The notes: a model not told the origin generated them from the sequence alone. Counted from the first letter of the stretch, positions 14,877-21,862 are shown. The stretch is 33,847 bases of DNA from Candidatus Uhrbacteria bacterium RIFCSPHIGHO2_01_FULL_63_20 (GCA_001791045.1 MGDT01000007.1:199445-233291), one strand, 5' to 3'. Numbers and translations: made by a program.

Positions 14877-14995
14877 ACGTAGGGCTCGTGATCTATGATC
14901 GCGGGAACACGCCCTGGGGTTGGCTGCTCATCCTCGTCGCAATGACCAATCTCGGGGTCGGTCTGACCCGCGGCGTTCCCGCCCTTCTCTCCTGA
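14816..14995 (+). CDS. Small membrane protein, 59 residues, overlapping the end of dus
   Basis: ATG at 14816 is preceded by a strong Shine-Dalgarno AAAGGAGG with 6 nt spacing, inside the end of dus. The product begins MGFTRTIGYLAYLLGSFVVL and has two predicted membrane helices, joined by a short polar loop with DRGNTPWGW. An intrinsic terminator begins at its stop codon. The ribosome binding site and terminator argue strongly for a real gene. No family is recognised. Confidence 0.7.
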   Translation: MGFTRTIGYLAYLLGSFVVLNVGLVIYDRGNTPWGWLLILVAMTNLGVGLTRGVPALLS

Positions 14996-15015
14996 CGCCC
15001 CTCGCGGGCGTTTTT
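14995..15015 (+). terminator. Terminator after dus and the 59-residue gene
   Basis: ACGCCC and GGGCGT form a 6-bp stem with a 5-nt loop, followed by TTTTT. Confidence 0.85.
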
Positions 15016-15020
15016 GCTTG

Positions 15021-15135
15021 AAAAGGAAAAGACGCTCGGCCCCCACGACCGAACGTCTTTTCATTGAAGAGCGCCGAGAGAGCGGACGCATTGGGGACGG
15101 CACAGACCGCCACCGGGTACGCGCCCGTTTCTGGC
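15021..15135 (-). ncRNA. Candidate small RNA between tRNA-Gln and dus
   Basis: A promoter-like pair on the minus strand, TTGTCC (15165-15170) and TATACT (15142-15147), with exactly 17 nt between, would start RNA near 15135. About 110 nt later there is a strong hairpin with arms AAAAGACG and CGTCTTTT followed by T-rich sequence. The stretch between has no convincing ORF, but GC-rich segments that can form short hairpins. It lies downstream of the tRNA's own terminator. I do not recognise an RNA family; it lacks the SRP RNA tetraloop motifs. Confidence 0.4.
15027..15061. terminator. Bidirectional-looking terminator hairpin
   Basis: AAAAGACG-C-TCGG pairs with CCGA-A-CGTCTTTT. The stem ends in A/T tracts on both sides, so it can act in either direction. 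It would end the candidate small RNA on the minus strand. Confidence 0.7.
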
Positions 15136-15141
15136 CCTACC

Positions 15142-15170
15142 AGTATACCAACCGGTCGACGGCGGGACAA
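15142..15170 (-). promoter_or_regulatory. Promoter of the candidate small RNA
   Basis: -35 TTGTCC and -10 TATACT with 17 nt spacing, on the minus strand. No gene of that strand begins within 100 nt downstream. Confidence 0.5.
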
Positions 15171-15189
15171 GGAGGATATCCAGAAGGGC

Positions 15190-15210
15190 AAAAAGACCGA
15201 CTCGCGTCGG
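15190..15210 (-). terminator. Terminator of tRNA-Gln
   Basis: CCGAC-GCGA-GTCGG on the minus strand, then TCTTTTT. It lies 9 nt after the CCA end of the tRNA. Confidence 0.8.
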
Positions 15211-15218
15211 CCCTCTTG

Positions 15219-15292
15219 TGGTTCCGGGACTTGGATTCGAACCAAGATAAACAGATTCAGAGTCTGTTGTCCTGCCATTAGACGATCCCGGA
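15219..15292 (-). tRNA. tRNA-Gln (anticodon CUG), CCA encoded
   Basis: On the minus strand the acceptor arms TCCGGGA (from 15292) and TCCCGGA pair fully. The D-arm is GTCT/GGAC, the anticodon stem ACAGA/TCTGT with loop CTCTGAA (anticodon CTG) and the T-arm CTTGG-TTCGAAT-CCAAG. The discriminator base is A and the CCA tail is genome-encoded (15219-15221). It reads CAG codons. It has its own terminator at 15190-15210. Confidence 0.96.
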
Positions 15293-15386
15293 ATGTTCGC
15301 CGAAAGACTACCGAATTTATCCACCGTTGACAAGGCATCGGATGTCAGGCAGTATTTCGGTTCCATCGTACGCTTCAGGAGGTCGG

Positions 15387-15581
15387 ATGGACATGAAATG
15401 CCCCACGTGCCCCGGGACGGTCCCTGACGTCCCGGCCGGGACCATTCCCGGCCTGTGCCCGCGATGCGTCGAGGGCTTCAGGATCCAGTACATCAAGCAT
15501 CAGAAGGACCGCAAGCGGCGCGCCAAGCCGCTCGCCGACGTCCTTTCCCGACACCTGCGCCAGGGAACACGCAAGCCCTGA
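15387..15581 (+). CDS. Zinc-ribbon mini-protein, 64 residues
   Basis: The product begins MDMKCPTCPGTVPDVPAG and has two paired cysteine knuckles, CPTC (5-8) and CPRC, 16-20 residues apart, followed by a very basic helix (HQKDRKRRAKPL). This looks like a small zinc ribbon that could bind nucleic acid (inference). ATG at 15387 is chosen for the AGGAGG at 15377-15382, four bases upstream. A consensus -35 TTGACA at 15327-15332 and the terminator at 15596-15620 make it a single-gene unit. No family name can be given. Confidence 0.75.
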   Translation: MDMKCPTCPGTVPDVPAGTIPGLCPRCVEGFRIQYIKHQKDRKRRAKPLADVLSRHLRQGTRKP

Positions 15582-15595
15582 CGTCCCTCGTTCCG

Positions 15596-15620
15596 GCCCT
15601 CGCAACGCGAGGGCTGTTTT
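15596..15620 (+). terminator. Terminator after the zinc-ribbon gene
   Basis: GCCCTCG and CGAGGGC form a 7-bp stem with a CAACG loop, followed by TGTTTT. Confidence 0.8.
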
Positions 15621-15621
15621 C

Positions 15622-17151
15622 TTACGCCGCCGTGCCGCCGAATTCTTCGAGCAGCGCGTCCACCGCGTCGTCGCCATCGCTCGCCGCGTAGGTGCCATGC
15701 ACGTGGATGCGCCGGCCGTACACCTTGTGCAGCACCGGTTCCAGGATGCGGCGGTTGCGGTCGTTGTTCACCGTTTCCGCGTGAAGCGCGTACGCGAAGG
15801 ACAGCTCGATGCGGTTGCCATCCACCCCCTTCACCTCGCCGGTCTTGAGCACCACGGGGAGCGAGGCGTTCGCGGCCTTCACCAATTGGAACACCTCGGG
15901 CCACCTGGATTTCACCTCGTCGAGATCAAGCACGGGGACGTCGCCGAGAGCGGTGGTCTCAATTGCCACGGTTTCGGCCAGGGGAGGACCCGAATCAACC
16001 CCCGGCTGTTCAAAAGGGTGGGCAGGGTTTGCAGGAATGCAACTTTCCACGATCGCGAGCTCGAGCGGCAGTTGCGGGATCGCGTCGCCCTTGGAATGGC
16101 GCTTCGCCTCGAGGAACCGCTCGGTCATGGCCGACAACGCTTTCGGACTCGTCTGACCCAAAAGGGCGGTCAAGCGCTCGGCCGCGGAGCGTTCGAGTTT
16201 CATGGACAACGCCTCGGCGTCTCCCAAGCTCGCGTGCAACATGGCGCGCAACGCGTCCACGAGGTCGGCAGCGAAATGCGGCATGTCCACCCCCTGCTCC
16301 GCGCATCGGTTCACGAGACGCACGGCGGAAGCCGCGTCTTGCTTCACGAGATGCTCCACGAGCTCGGCGGCCGCGAGCGCGTTCGTGGAGGGCAACACGA
16401 GCGCGGCCTCATCGGCCGTGACCTTCTTCCCTCCCACGGCCAGCAGCTGGCCCAGCAGCGACTCCGCGTCGCGCAACCCGCCGTCGGCGTGGCGCGCCAC
16501 TTCGGCGAGCACCGCGTCATCCACCTCCCTCCCCTCTTTCTTGCAGATGTCGCGCAGCGTTTCCACCAGGTCGGCGACGCCGATGCGGCGGAAATCGAAC
16601 CGCTGGCAGCGGCTCACCACGGTCGCAGGCACCTTGTGCACCTCGGTGGTAGCCAGCACGAACACGGCGTGCGCGGGCGGTTCCTCCAAGGTCTTCAGGA
16701 GCGCGTTGAACGACCCGGCGGACAGCATGTGCACCTCGTCGATCACGTACACGCGGTGCTTGAGCCGGTTGGGCGCGAACCGCACGGCCTCGATCACGGT
16801 CTCGCGGATGTTGTCGACACCGGTGTGCGTGGCCGCGTCGAGTTCCACCACGTCGAGGGCGTTCCCCGCGGCGATCGCCTCGCACGCCTCGCACGCGTTG
16901 CACGGCTCCCCGCCCGCCGAAGCTCCCTCAGGAGCGGAGGAGGGGCCCACACCATTCTTCAGGCAATTCACCGCCTTCGCGAGGATGCGCGCGACCGTGG
17001 TCTTCCCCACCCCGCGCGGGCCGGTGAAGAGGTAGCTGTGGGCGATCGTGCCCGAAGCCACCTCGTTCTTGAGGGTGGTCTTCACGTGCTCCTGCCCGAC
17101 CACGTCGGAGAAGGAAACGGGGCGATATTTTCGATACAGGGCTTCGGCCAC
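15622..17151 (-). CDS. dnaX: DNA polymerase III subunit gamma/tau
   Basis: A 509-residue clamp-loader ATPase. Walker A GPRGVGKT (44-51), zinc module Cys63 with CNACEAC (84-90), Walker B VYVIDEVHML (134-143), sensor 1 LATTEVHKVP (166-175) and the SRC motif (180-182) are all present. Domain III and a shorter tau-like C-terminal region follow. DnaX loads the sliding clamp at the replication fork. Residues 69-82 (GPSSAPEGASAGGE) enlarge the zinc module compared with typical DnaX, and the DNA there holds an inverted GCTCC/GGAGC pair. Start is GTG at 17149-17151, 11 nt after the stop of the 205-residue unknown gene. Confidence 0.96.
   Translation of the reverse strand: MAEALYRKYRPVSFSDVVGQEHVKTTLKNEVASGTIAHSYLFTGPRGVGKTTVARILAKAVNCLKNGVGPSSAPEGASAGGEPCNACEACEAIAAGNALDVVELDAATHTGVDNIRETVIEAVRFAPNRLKHRVYVIDEVHMLSAGSFNALLKTLEEPPAHAVFVLATTEVHKVPATVVSRCQRFDFRRIGVADLVETLRDICKKEGREVDDAVLAEVARHADGGLRDAESLLGQLLAVGGKKVTADEAALVLPSTNALAAAELVEHLVKQDAASAVRLVNRCAEQGVDMPHFAADLVDALRAMLHASLGDAEALSMKLERSAAERLTALLGQTSPKALSAMTERFLEAKRHSKGDAIPQLPLELAIVESCIPANPAHPFEQPGVDSGPPLAETVAIETTALGDVPVLDLDEVKSRWPEVFQLVKAANASLPVVLKTGEVKGVDGNRIELSFAYALHAETVNNDRNRRILEPVLHKVYGRRIHVHGTYAASDGDDAVDALLEEFGGTAA
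16920..16950. repeat. Possible repeat-derived patch in the dnaX zinc module
   Basis: GCTCCCTCAGGAGC, an imperfect inverted repeat, followed by a purine-rich GGAGGAGGGG. It coincides with the residues that are extra compared with typical DnaX. No second copy is seen in the window, so its repeat nature is inferred. Confidence 0.35.
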
Positions 17152-17162
17152 AGGTCGTCACC

Positions 17163-17780
17163 CTACACCTTCTTCATCACGTTTTCCACCGCGGCCCACA
17201 CGCAGGTCGAACTCTTGGGGATGAGCACCACGGCCTCGTCGCCCGGAGCCGCCTTATAGAAGGTCATGCTCGCGTGCAACACCTTGTACACGCGCCCTTG
17301 GCAGCTCACCACGAAGGAATCGGTGGAGGGGTCCATCGCCACTTTCCCGACCACGCGCCGGCGTTCCACCGGACCGATCTGCTTGAACACGAAACTGCCG
17401 TCCGTGCGGATGGACAGCTTGAGCACGTCGCCTTCCACGAGGCGCGACTTCGAGGCGTAGTTGGGCGGGACCGGATACGAACGGCCGTCCGCGCCGATCA
17501 TGGCGCAGCCGTCGAACACCCCTTCGACGGACCGCGTCCCGCCTTCGCTCGCGGACGCGCGTTTCGAAGTGACGAGCTCGGCAAGCTTGCGACGGGCTCC
17601 CGGGGCATCCCCGCCCTCAAGCAGCGTGAGCGCGTTCCCGATCGCCTCGTGCACGTGCCGGAGGATGTCGGCCGCAAGCTCGACCTTGCCCACCAACGGC
17701 CTGCTTGTTCCGTCATGCGAAGACGCCTCTTCGGGCTCCGGCTCGAACGCCGGAGATTCGTCGAATTCATCGCGCTGCAT
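17163..17780 (-). CDS. Unknown soluble protein, 205 residues
   Basis: The N-terminus is acidic and probably disordered. A helical part follows (about 30-75), then a beta-rich domain with GVFDGCAMIGADGRSYPVPP, KSRLVEGDVLKLSIRTDGSF, VFKQIGPVERRR and VVLIPKSSTCVWAAVENVMKK. I recall proteins with a KQIGPVERR-type motif as common unknowns in Patescibacteria, but cannot name a function. It precedes dnaX by 11 nt and is probably co-transcribed with it. A long A-rich tract with TACAAA lies just before the ATG (17781-17812), a likely promoter region. Confidence 0.78.
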   Translation of the reverse strand: MQRDEFDESPAFEPEPEEASSHDGTSRPLVGKVELAADILRHVHEAIGNALTLLEGGDAPGARRKLAELVTSKRASASEGGTRSVEGVFDGCAMIGADGRSYPVPPNYASKSRLVEGDVLKLSIRTDGSFVFKQIGPVERRRVVGKVAMDPSTDSFVVSCQGRVYKVLHASMTFYKAAPGDEAVVLIPKSSTCVWAAVENVMKKV

Positions 17781-17827
17781 ACATCTTTTGTATCTTTTTT
17801 TCTTTTTTGAGAAAGCTGGGTGGCGAG

Positions 17828-17911
17828 AGACGAGCTGCAGGGATGTCCGATCGGAGCCGAGCGGTCGGAGACCCCGCGAGGCGACGAGCGGATATCCCTG
17901 CAGCGACGTCT
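17828..17911. terminator. Large hairpin after the TraG-like gene, with the 30-nt constant tip
   Basis: AGACG-A-GCTGCAGGGAT-G-TCCG (17828-17849) pairs with CGG-A-TATCCCTGCAGC and ACGTCT (17889-17911) with one bulge. The tip contains the 30-nt sequence also found at 3301-3330. There is no strong T-run on either side, so a role as terminator is inferred from position after the stop codon. Confidence 0.55.
17855..17884 (+). repeat. 30-nt constant hairpin tip, copy 2
   Basis: Identical to 3301-3330, in the same orientation, but carried by an unrelated outer stem. Confidence 0.9.
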
Positions 17912-20432
17912 ATTTCTCCCCGATCGCCGGCGGTTGCGCGACCCCCGTGCTCGCGACCGCGGTGCGCTCGAGGATGTCGGCCTCCACCAGCGCCTTGTCG
18001 CGACCGTACTTGAGCCGCGACAGCTCCTTCATCGCCGCGGCGAACTCCGGATCGCCCTTGGGCGACGGGATGAAGCTCATGGTGAACGGCTTGGTGCTCG
18101 CGTTATCCACGATCATCTTCACGTACCAGGTGAACCTGTCGCTGTTTTGCAGGTCGTAGCCGGAGAAATCCGGGGCGAACACCTTCTCGAACGTGTCCAC
18201 GTCCTCGGGCCCGATGCGGGCCACCATCATGGTGCCCACGTTCCCGAACACCGCATCGCGGATCTTGGTGTCGCCGTCCTTCACCAATTGTCCGGTGTAC
18301 TGGTGGGCGATGATCAGGTCAAGCCGGTACTTGCGCGCTTCGGACAAGATCGTGGCGATGGAATCCGTGATGAAGTTCTGGAACTCGTCGATGTACAGGT
18401 AGAAATCCCTGCGCTGGCTCTCCGGCATGTCCGCGCGGCCGAGCGCCGCCATCTGGAGCTTGGAGACGATGATGAGGCCGAGCAGTTCGGCGTTCACGTC
18501 GCCGGTGCGGCCCTTCGACAGGTTCACGAGCAGGATCTTGCCCTCATCCATCACCTCGCGGAAATCGAAGCTCGAGCGGCTCTGCCCGATGATGTTGCGC
18601 ATCATCTCGTTCTCCACGAAGCGGCCCACCTTCGACACGAGGTACCCCAGCATCTCGGACTTGTGGAAGTCGCTCGTCTTCGCCATCTCGTTCTCCCAGA
18701 AGCTCCTCACCACCGGATCCTTCACCTTGGCCACCCACTGCTTCTGGAACGCCTCGTCGGTGAACATGCGCGGGATCTCGGCGAGCGTGCCCGGGTTCTC
18801 CTGGTCGCTCATGAGCGTGAGCATCACGTTCCTCATGTTGTGCTCGAACATGGGGCCGATCATCTCGGGCGGGAACAGCTTGTAGAAGATGGCGATCATC
18901 TCCTGCACGGCGAAATCCTTGAGCGCCTCGTCACGCGCCTCGAGCATGTTGAGCCCCATGGGGCGGTCCGTGTCCGCCGGGCAGAAATACACCACGTCGT
19001 CCACGCGTTCCTTGGGGACGTTCGCGAGGATCTGGTCCACCAGGTCGCCGTGCGGATCGATCACGGCCACGCCGCGGCCCGCGACGATGTCCTGGAAGGC
19101 CATCTTCGCGATGAGTTCGGATTTACCGGCGCCGGACTTGCCCATCACGTACATGTGGCGCTGGCGATCCTTCTCCTTGATCCACACCGGCGTCTTCACC
19201 CCGCGGTACACGTTGTACCCGAGCTCCACCTGGCCGCCATCCTCTTGACCGGTCGGCACGCCCGCAGGCACCGCGGCCGCACGCGCCCCGAGCCACTTGA
19301 TGTTGGGCGTCTCGGTCCACGGGGTCGGGAGATGCCAGAGCGACGCCATCTCCTCGGCGTTCAGGACGAGCCGTTGCTTCTCGTCGAACGCGCGGGCGAT
19401 GAACTCGCGGATGAGCTTGGTCTTGGACCTGGGCACCTGCTTCTCGAACGAATTGCCGTACTCGTAGATGTTGTACGGCGCGAACGCGTTCAGCATGTTC
19501 GAAAGCGTCGCTTGCGCCGCGGCCGCGTCGCGCCCGCTCACGACCAGCCGGATGTTCACCTCCATCCCGGCCTTGCTCGCCTTTTCCTCGAGTCCCTTGA
19601 TCGCCTGGTCCTCGGCCGGCGACAATCTACGCTCGCGCGGCGCTTCGCCTTCCTTCGGCTTTTCCTTTTTCTTGCCGCGGATCGCCTCGTCGAGCGTCAT
19701 CCCTTGCTGCATGGCGCCTGCCACGCGCATGCCGAACGCTCGCCACCCGGGCGGGGCCGAGCGGATGACGAACTGGAACGCGGCCCCTTCGTCGTCGGGG
19801 AGCTTGGCAAGCGAGTTGGTGAGCGCCGAGAGCGGGTCCTTGTCCTGCCCGCGATACGTCTTGATCGGGAACGCGCTCTGCCGTTTGAACGCGAGATAGG
19901 CGCCCAGGATGACGCCGCTTGGCGCGAAGATGTTGTAATCCTCCACCTCCTCTATGTGCGCGTCGGGATACGAGGCGGAAAGGGTCTGCTCGACGAACGC
20001 GCGCAGCGTGCGCGGCACGGCCACGTAAAACGTGATGAGCTTCTCATGGCTCACGATCTCGAACGACATCTCGTCGTGCCGGCCGCGGAACCAGGCACCG
20101 ATCCCGCCCTCTGGTTTCAACCCACCGATCGCGGAAAACACGGTTTCCGCCGCCGCGATCGCTTCCTGCACGCCCTCCTTGGTCGCCCCGCGCTCGGATT
20201 CCTCCTCGCGTCGGAATTTTGGGAGCGTCACGAGCAAAACCACATGATCGAACCCGCCGCGTTTCGCTCGCGCGCGACGGCGCATGACGAGCGCGAGGAC
20301 ACCCAAGAACGCGACGAGCGCGATCGCGACCGCCACCAACCAGCCGTAGGTGCCGACGGCGCTTTGGGCTTGCGTGGGAGTGATGAACTCGGGGGCGAGC
20401 GGCGTCTCGATCCCGAACTGGAACAGCGTCAT
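17910..20432 (-). CDS. TraG/VirB4-like conjugative-type ATPase (DUF87/HerA-like)
   Basis: An 840-residue protein with an N-terminal membrane helix (about 29-50) and a large C-terminal ATPase domain. Walker A is MGKSGAGKSELIAKMAF, followed by VAVIDPHGDLVDQIL. The Walker B region is FYLYIDEFQNF, with IIAHQYTGQL as the sensor segment. The layout matches the type IV secretion coupling ATPases that are widespread in Patescibacteria, where they occur without a full conjugation system. It may drive DNA or protein movement across the envelope or energise pili; the substrate is unknown. A charged segment (GKKKEKPKEGEAPRERR) lies mid-protein. The start overlaps the upstream coiled-coil gene by 4 nt (ATGA). 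Confidence 0.88.
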   Translation of the reverse strand: MTLFQFGIETPLAPEFITPTQAQSAVGTYGWLVAVAIALVAFLGVLALVMRRRARAKRGGFDHVVLLVTLPKFRREEESERGATKEGVQEAIAAAETVFSAIGGLKPEGGIGAWFRGRHDEMSFEIVSHEKLITFYVAVPRTLRAFVEQTLSASYPDAHIEEVEDYNIFAPSGVILGAYLAFKRQSAFPIKTYRGQDKDPLSALTNSLAKLPDDEGAAFQFVIRSAPPGWRAFGMRVAGAMQQGMTLDEAIRGKKKEKPKEGEAPRERRLSPAEDQAIKGLEEKASKAGMEVNIRLVVSGRDAAAAQATLSNMLNAFAPYNIYEYGNSFEKQVPRSKTKLIREFIARAFDEKQRLVLNAEEMASLWHLPTPWTETPNIKWLGARAAAVPAGVPTGQEDGGQVELGYNVYRGVKTPVWIKEKDRQRHMYVMGKSGAGKSELIAKMAFQDIVAGRGVAVIDPHGDLVDQILANVPKERVDDVVYFCPADTDRPMGLNMLEARDEALKDFAVQEMIAIFYKLFPPEMIGPMFEHNMRNVMLTLMSDQENPGTLAEIPRMFTDEAFQKQWVAKVKDPVVRSFWENEMAKTSDFHKSEMLGYLVSKVGRFVENEMMRNIIGQSRSSFDFREVMDEGKILLVNLSKGRTGDVNAELLGLIIVSKLQMAALGRADMPESQRRDFYLYIDEFQNFITDSIATILSEARKYRLDLIIAHQYTGQLVKDGDTKIRDAVFGNVGTMMVARIGPEDVDTFEKVFAPDFSGYDLQNSDRFTWYVKMIVDNASTKPFTMSFIPSPKGDPEFAAAMKELSRLKYGRDKALVEADILERTAVASTGVAQPPAIGEK

Positions 20433-20953
20433 GCGACTGCATTTTCCCCCTCGCGGCGCTCCGCCTCGGCAAGCAGGATGAGCTTATCGGTCTTGATCTT
20501 GGCTTCCTGTTCCAGATAGAACTTGTTGGCGCGATCCGAAAGCACCTTGAGCCAATCACTGATCGCGCGCAGCACCTTCACCGCATTGATCTTGGTCTGC
20601 GACAAGAGGTCGCGCAGCGTGCGTGCCGTTTCCTCGCCTTTCGCCTTGAACTTCGTCCGCTCCTCGGGCGACAGCTGCTTGTATAGCTCCTCGAGCCCTT
20701 CGGACAGCACGGACTCGATTTCCTGAACCATGCGATCCTTCGGAGCCGCGATCACGCGCTGCACCGCTTGGACCGCAGTGGGCGACGGAGCTGCCTCGGT
20801 CTGAACCCGCTTTCCCTCAAGCTCCCCAAGCTCCTCAAGTTCGTTCACGACCTCCCGCCCGGCTTCAACCGCCGCCTCCCGGACAGGCGTCTGTTCAACG
20901 CGAATCTCCCCGCCTACCGGGGCAAGCCCTTCCTTTCCCTGCTCCACGGCCAT
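20429..20953 (-). CDS. Coiled-coil partner protein of the TraG-like ATPase
   Basis: A 174-residue protein. The N-terminal 60 residues are Glu/Ala-rich (EAGREVVNELEELGELEGK). Residues 80-170 are helical, with LSEGLEELYKQLSPEERTKFKAKGEE and a hydrophobic helix AVKVLRAISDWLKVL. I do not recognise a named family. The 4-nt overlap with the ATPase start argues for a joint function. ATG at 20953 is chosen over an upstream one because TACAAT, a near-perfect -10, ends 9 nt before it, and the longer reading would be encoded by the REP sequence. Confidence 0.78.
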   Translation of the reverse strand: MAVEQGKEGLAPVGGEIRVEQTPVREAAVEAGREVVNELEELGELEGKRVQTEAAPSPTAVQAVQRVIAAPKDRMVQEIESVLSEGLEELYKQLSPEERTKFKAKGEETARTLRDLLSQTKINAVKVLRAISDWLKVLSDRANKFYLEQEAKIKTDKLILLAEAERREGENAVA

Positions 20954-20962
20954 AACGGAGCT

Positions 20963-20968
20963 ATTGTA
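20963..20968 (-). promoter_or_regulatory. Putative -10 element of the coiled-coil/TraG operon
   Basis: TACAAT on the minus strand, 9 nt before the ATG at 20953. A REP palindrome (20980-20996) starts 11 nt upstream and overlaps the region where a -35 box would lie. Confidence 0.5.
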
Positions 20969-20979
20969 ACACAGTCCAA

Positions 20980-20996
20980 CCGTCACTTGGTGACGG
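20980..20996. repeat. REP palindrome, outer left
   Basis: CCGTCACTTGGTGACGG. It contains the TGA stop codon of the transposase gene and encodes its last residues, VTK. Confidence 0.95.
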
Positions 20997-21684
20997 GTAT
21001 GGCTTGATTCCATTGATCCTCCCCGTCACCTGGTGACGGGGAGAGCTCGAGATAGCGCCGATACACCTCTCCCGTCGGAAACCAGGTTCGGACAATTTTC
21101 TCGTCAACGAGCGGCAGCTCCTGCTCGTCTGTCGAGTAGAAATGGTGGCTGGACCAAGGATATGCATCGAGAACCGCATGGCCGCGTGTCCAGTCGAGCT
21201 TCCCATCGTCGCGCCAGGCGATTTCGGTTCCGTCCAAAGCGTTCATATGGATGTAGCGCGGCAGCCATTGGAAATGCGCCTCTGATTGCGCCGGTTTAGC
21301 ATTGAACTGGCTTTCGAACAGGCTGCCGGTCCGATCGTATTTCAAGTTGAAATATTTGGCGTATCCCATGCCGACCCGATGAAGGAACTTCGATATCCCT
21401 TCTTCGACGCATTGCTGCAACAATAGATGAAAATGATTCCTCATCAGGCAATATGCAACGATACGCACCAATGGTTTCCGATCATCAGACAAGACTTCAT
21501 GTGCCGACAAACGGATGTCCTTTTCTATCGAGTTTCCTCCTGCGTGAAAATAGGTCTGGTCGTTGAACAGGTACATCGACTCATAAAAACGTCGAAAGTC
21601 CTGCTCGCCGCAAAAAATCGTGCGTTTATCGACCCCACGGTTATACACGTGATAATAGGATTCCGTGTCGAACGGTTCTCGCAT
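20983..21684 (-). CDS. REP-associated tyrosine transposase (RAYT, Y1_Tnp family)
   Basis: A 233-residue protein of the IS200/IS605-related Y1 transposase superfamily. It has YYHVYNRGVDKRTIF at the N-terminus, the HUH metal motif in YCLMRNHFHLLL, the catalytic tyrosine region MGYAKYFNLKYDRTGSLFE and PRYIHMNAL. RAYTs cut and join single-stranded REP hairpins (established for the E. coli TnpA-REP protein). The C-terminus LELSPSPGDGEDQW is encoded by the inner left REP, and the last codons and stop by the outer left REP. GGGGAGG from the inner right REP lies just before the ATG and is the likely ribosome binding site. Confidence 0.93.
   Translation of the reverse strand: MREPFDTESYYHVYNRGVDKRTIFCGEQDFRRFYESMYLFNDQTYFHAGGNSIEKDIRLSAHEVLSDDRKPLVRIVAYCLMRNHFHLLLQQCVEEGISKFLHRVGMGYAKYFNLKYDRTGSLFESQFNAKPAQSEAHFQWLPRYIHMNALDGTEIAWRDDGKLDWTRGHAVLDAYPWSSHHFYSTDEQELPLVDEKIVRTWFPTGEVYRRYLELSPSPGDGEDQWNQAIPVTK
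21020..21042. repeat. REP palindrome, inner left
   Basis: Arms TCCCCGTCACC and GGTGACGGGGA around a T. It is read in frame as SPSPGDGE within the transposase gene. Confidence 0.95.
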
Positions 21685-21688
21685 ATCC

Positions 21689-21711
21689 TCCCCGTCACCT
21701 GGTGACGGGGA
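21689..21711. repeat. REP palindrome, inner right
   Basis: The same 23-nt palindrome as 21020-21042. Its left arm forms the GGGGA Shine-Dalgarno of the transposase gene on the minus strand. Confidence 0.95.
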
Positions 21712-21735
21712 AAGGCGCTAATTCATTGGGCGTAC

Positions 21736-21752
21736 CCGTCACTTGGTGACGG
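21736..21752. repeat. REP palindrome, outer right
   Basis: CCGTCACTTGGTGACGG, identical to the outer left copy. Confidence 0.95.
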
Positions 21753-21761
21753 AATGTTCGG

Positions 21762-21860
21762 TCACAAGAGGGCCTCGATGTCCGCCCGGGACGCAAGCTC
21801 TCGCTCCTTTTTATTCCCCATGCCCATATCCTCGGGCGTTGGTCCCGGTCGTTCCGGCAT
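21762..21860 (-). CDS. Putative 32-residue protein after cysS
   Basis: The ORF starts 2 nt after the cysS stop (TGA-AT-ATG), the same junction as between VKOR and the 81-residue gene. The product begins MPERPGPTPEDMGMGNKKER and ends ASRADIEALL. It is polar and charged, with no membrane segment. Tight coupling and sensible composition support it, but there is no homology evidence. It ends 10 nt from the outer right REP of the RAYT element, so it might instead be the remains of a longer gene. Confidence 0.4.
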   Translation of the reverse strand: MPERPGPTPEDMGMGNKKERELASRADIEALL

Positions 21861-21862
21861 AT

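Larger units (their letters stand above)
20980..21752 (-). mobile_element. RAYT-REP element (REPtron)
   Basis: A single REP-associated tyrosine transposase gene is bracketed on each side by two REP palindromes. The outer ones (20980-20996 and 21736-21752) are the same 17-mer, CCGTCACTTGGTGACGG. The inner ones (21020-21042 and 21689-21711) are 23-nt palindromes with a T centre. The outer and inner copies are 23-24 nt apart on both sides, and the two flanks are mirror images, each reading TACCCGTCAC toward the outer REP. No direct target-site duplication is evident. Confidence 0.85.
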
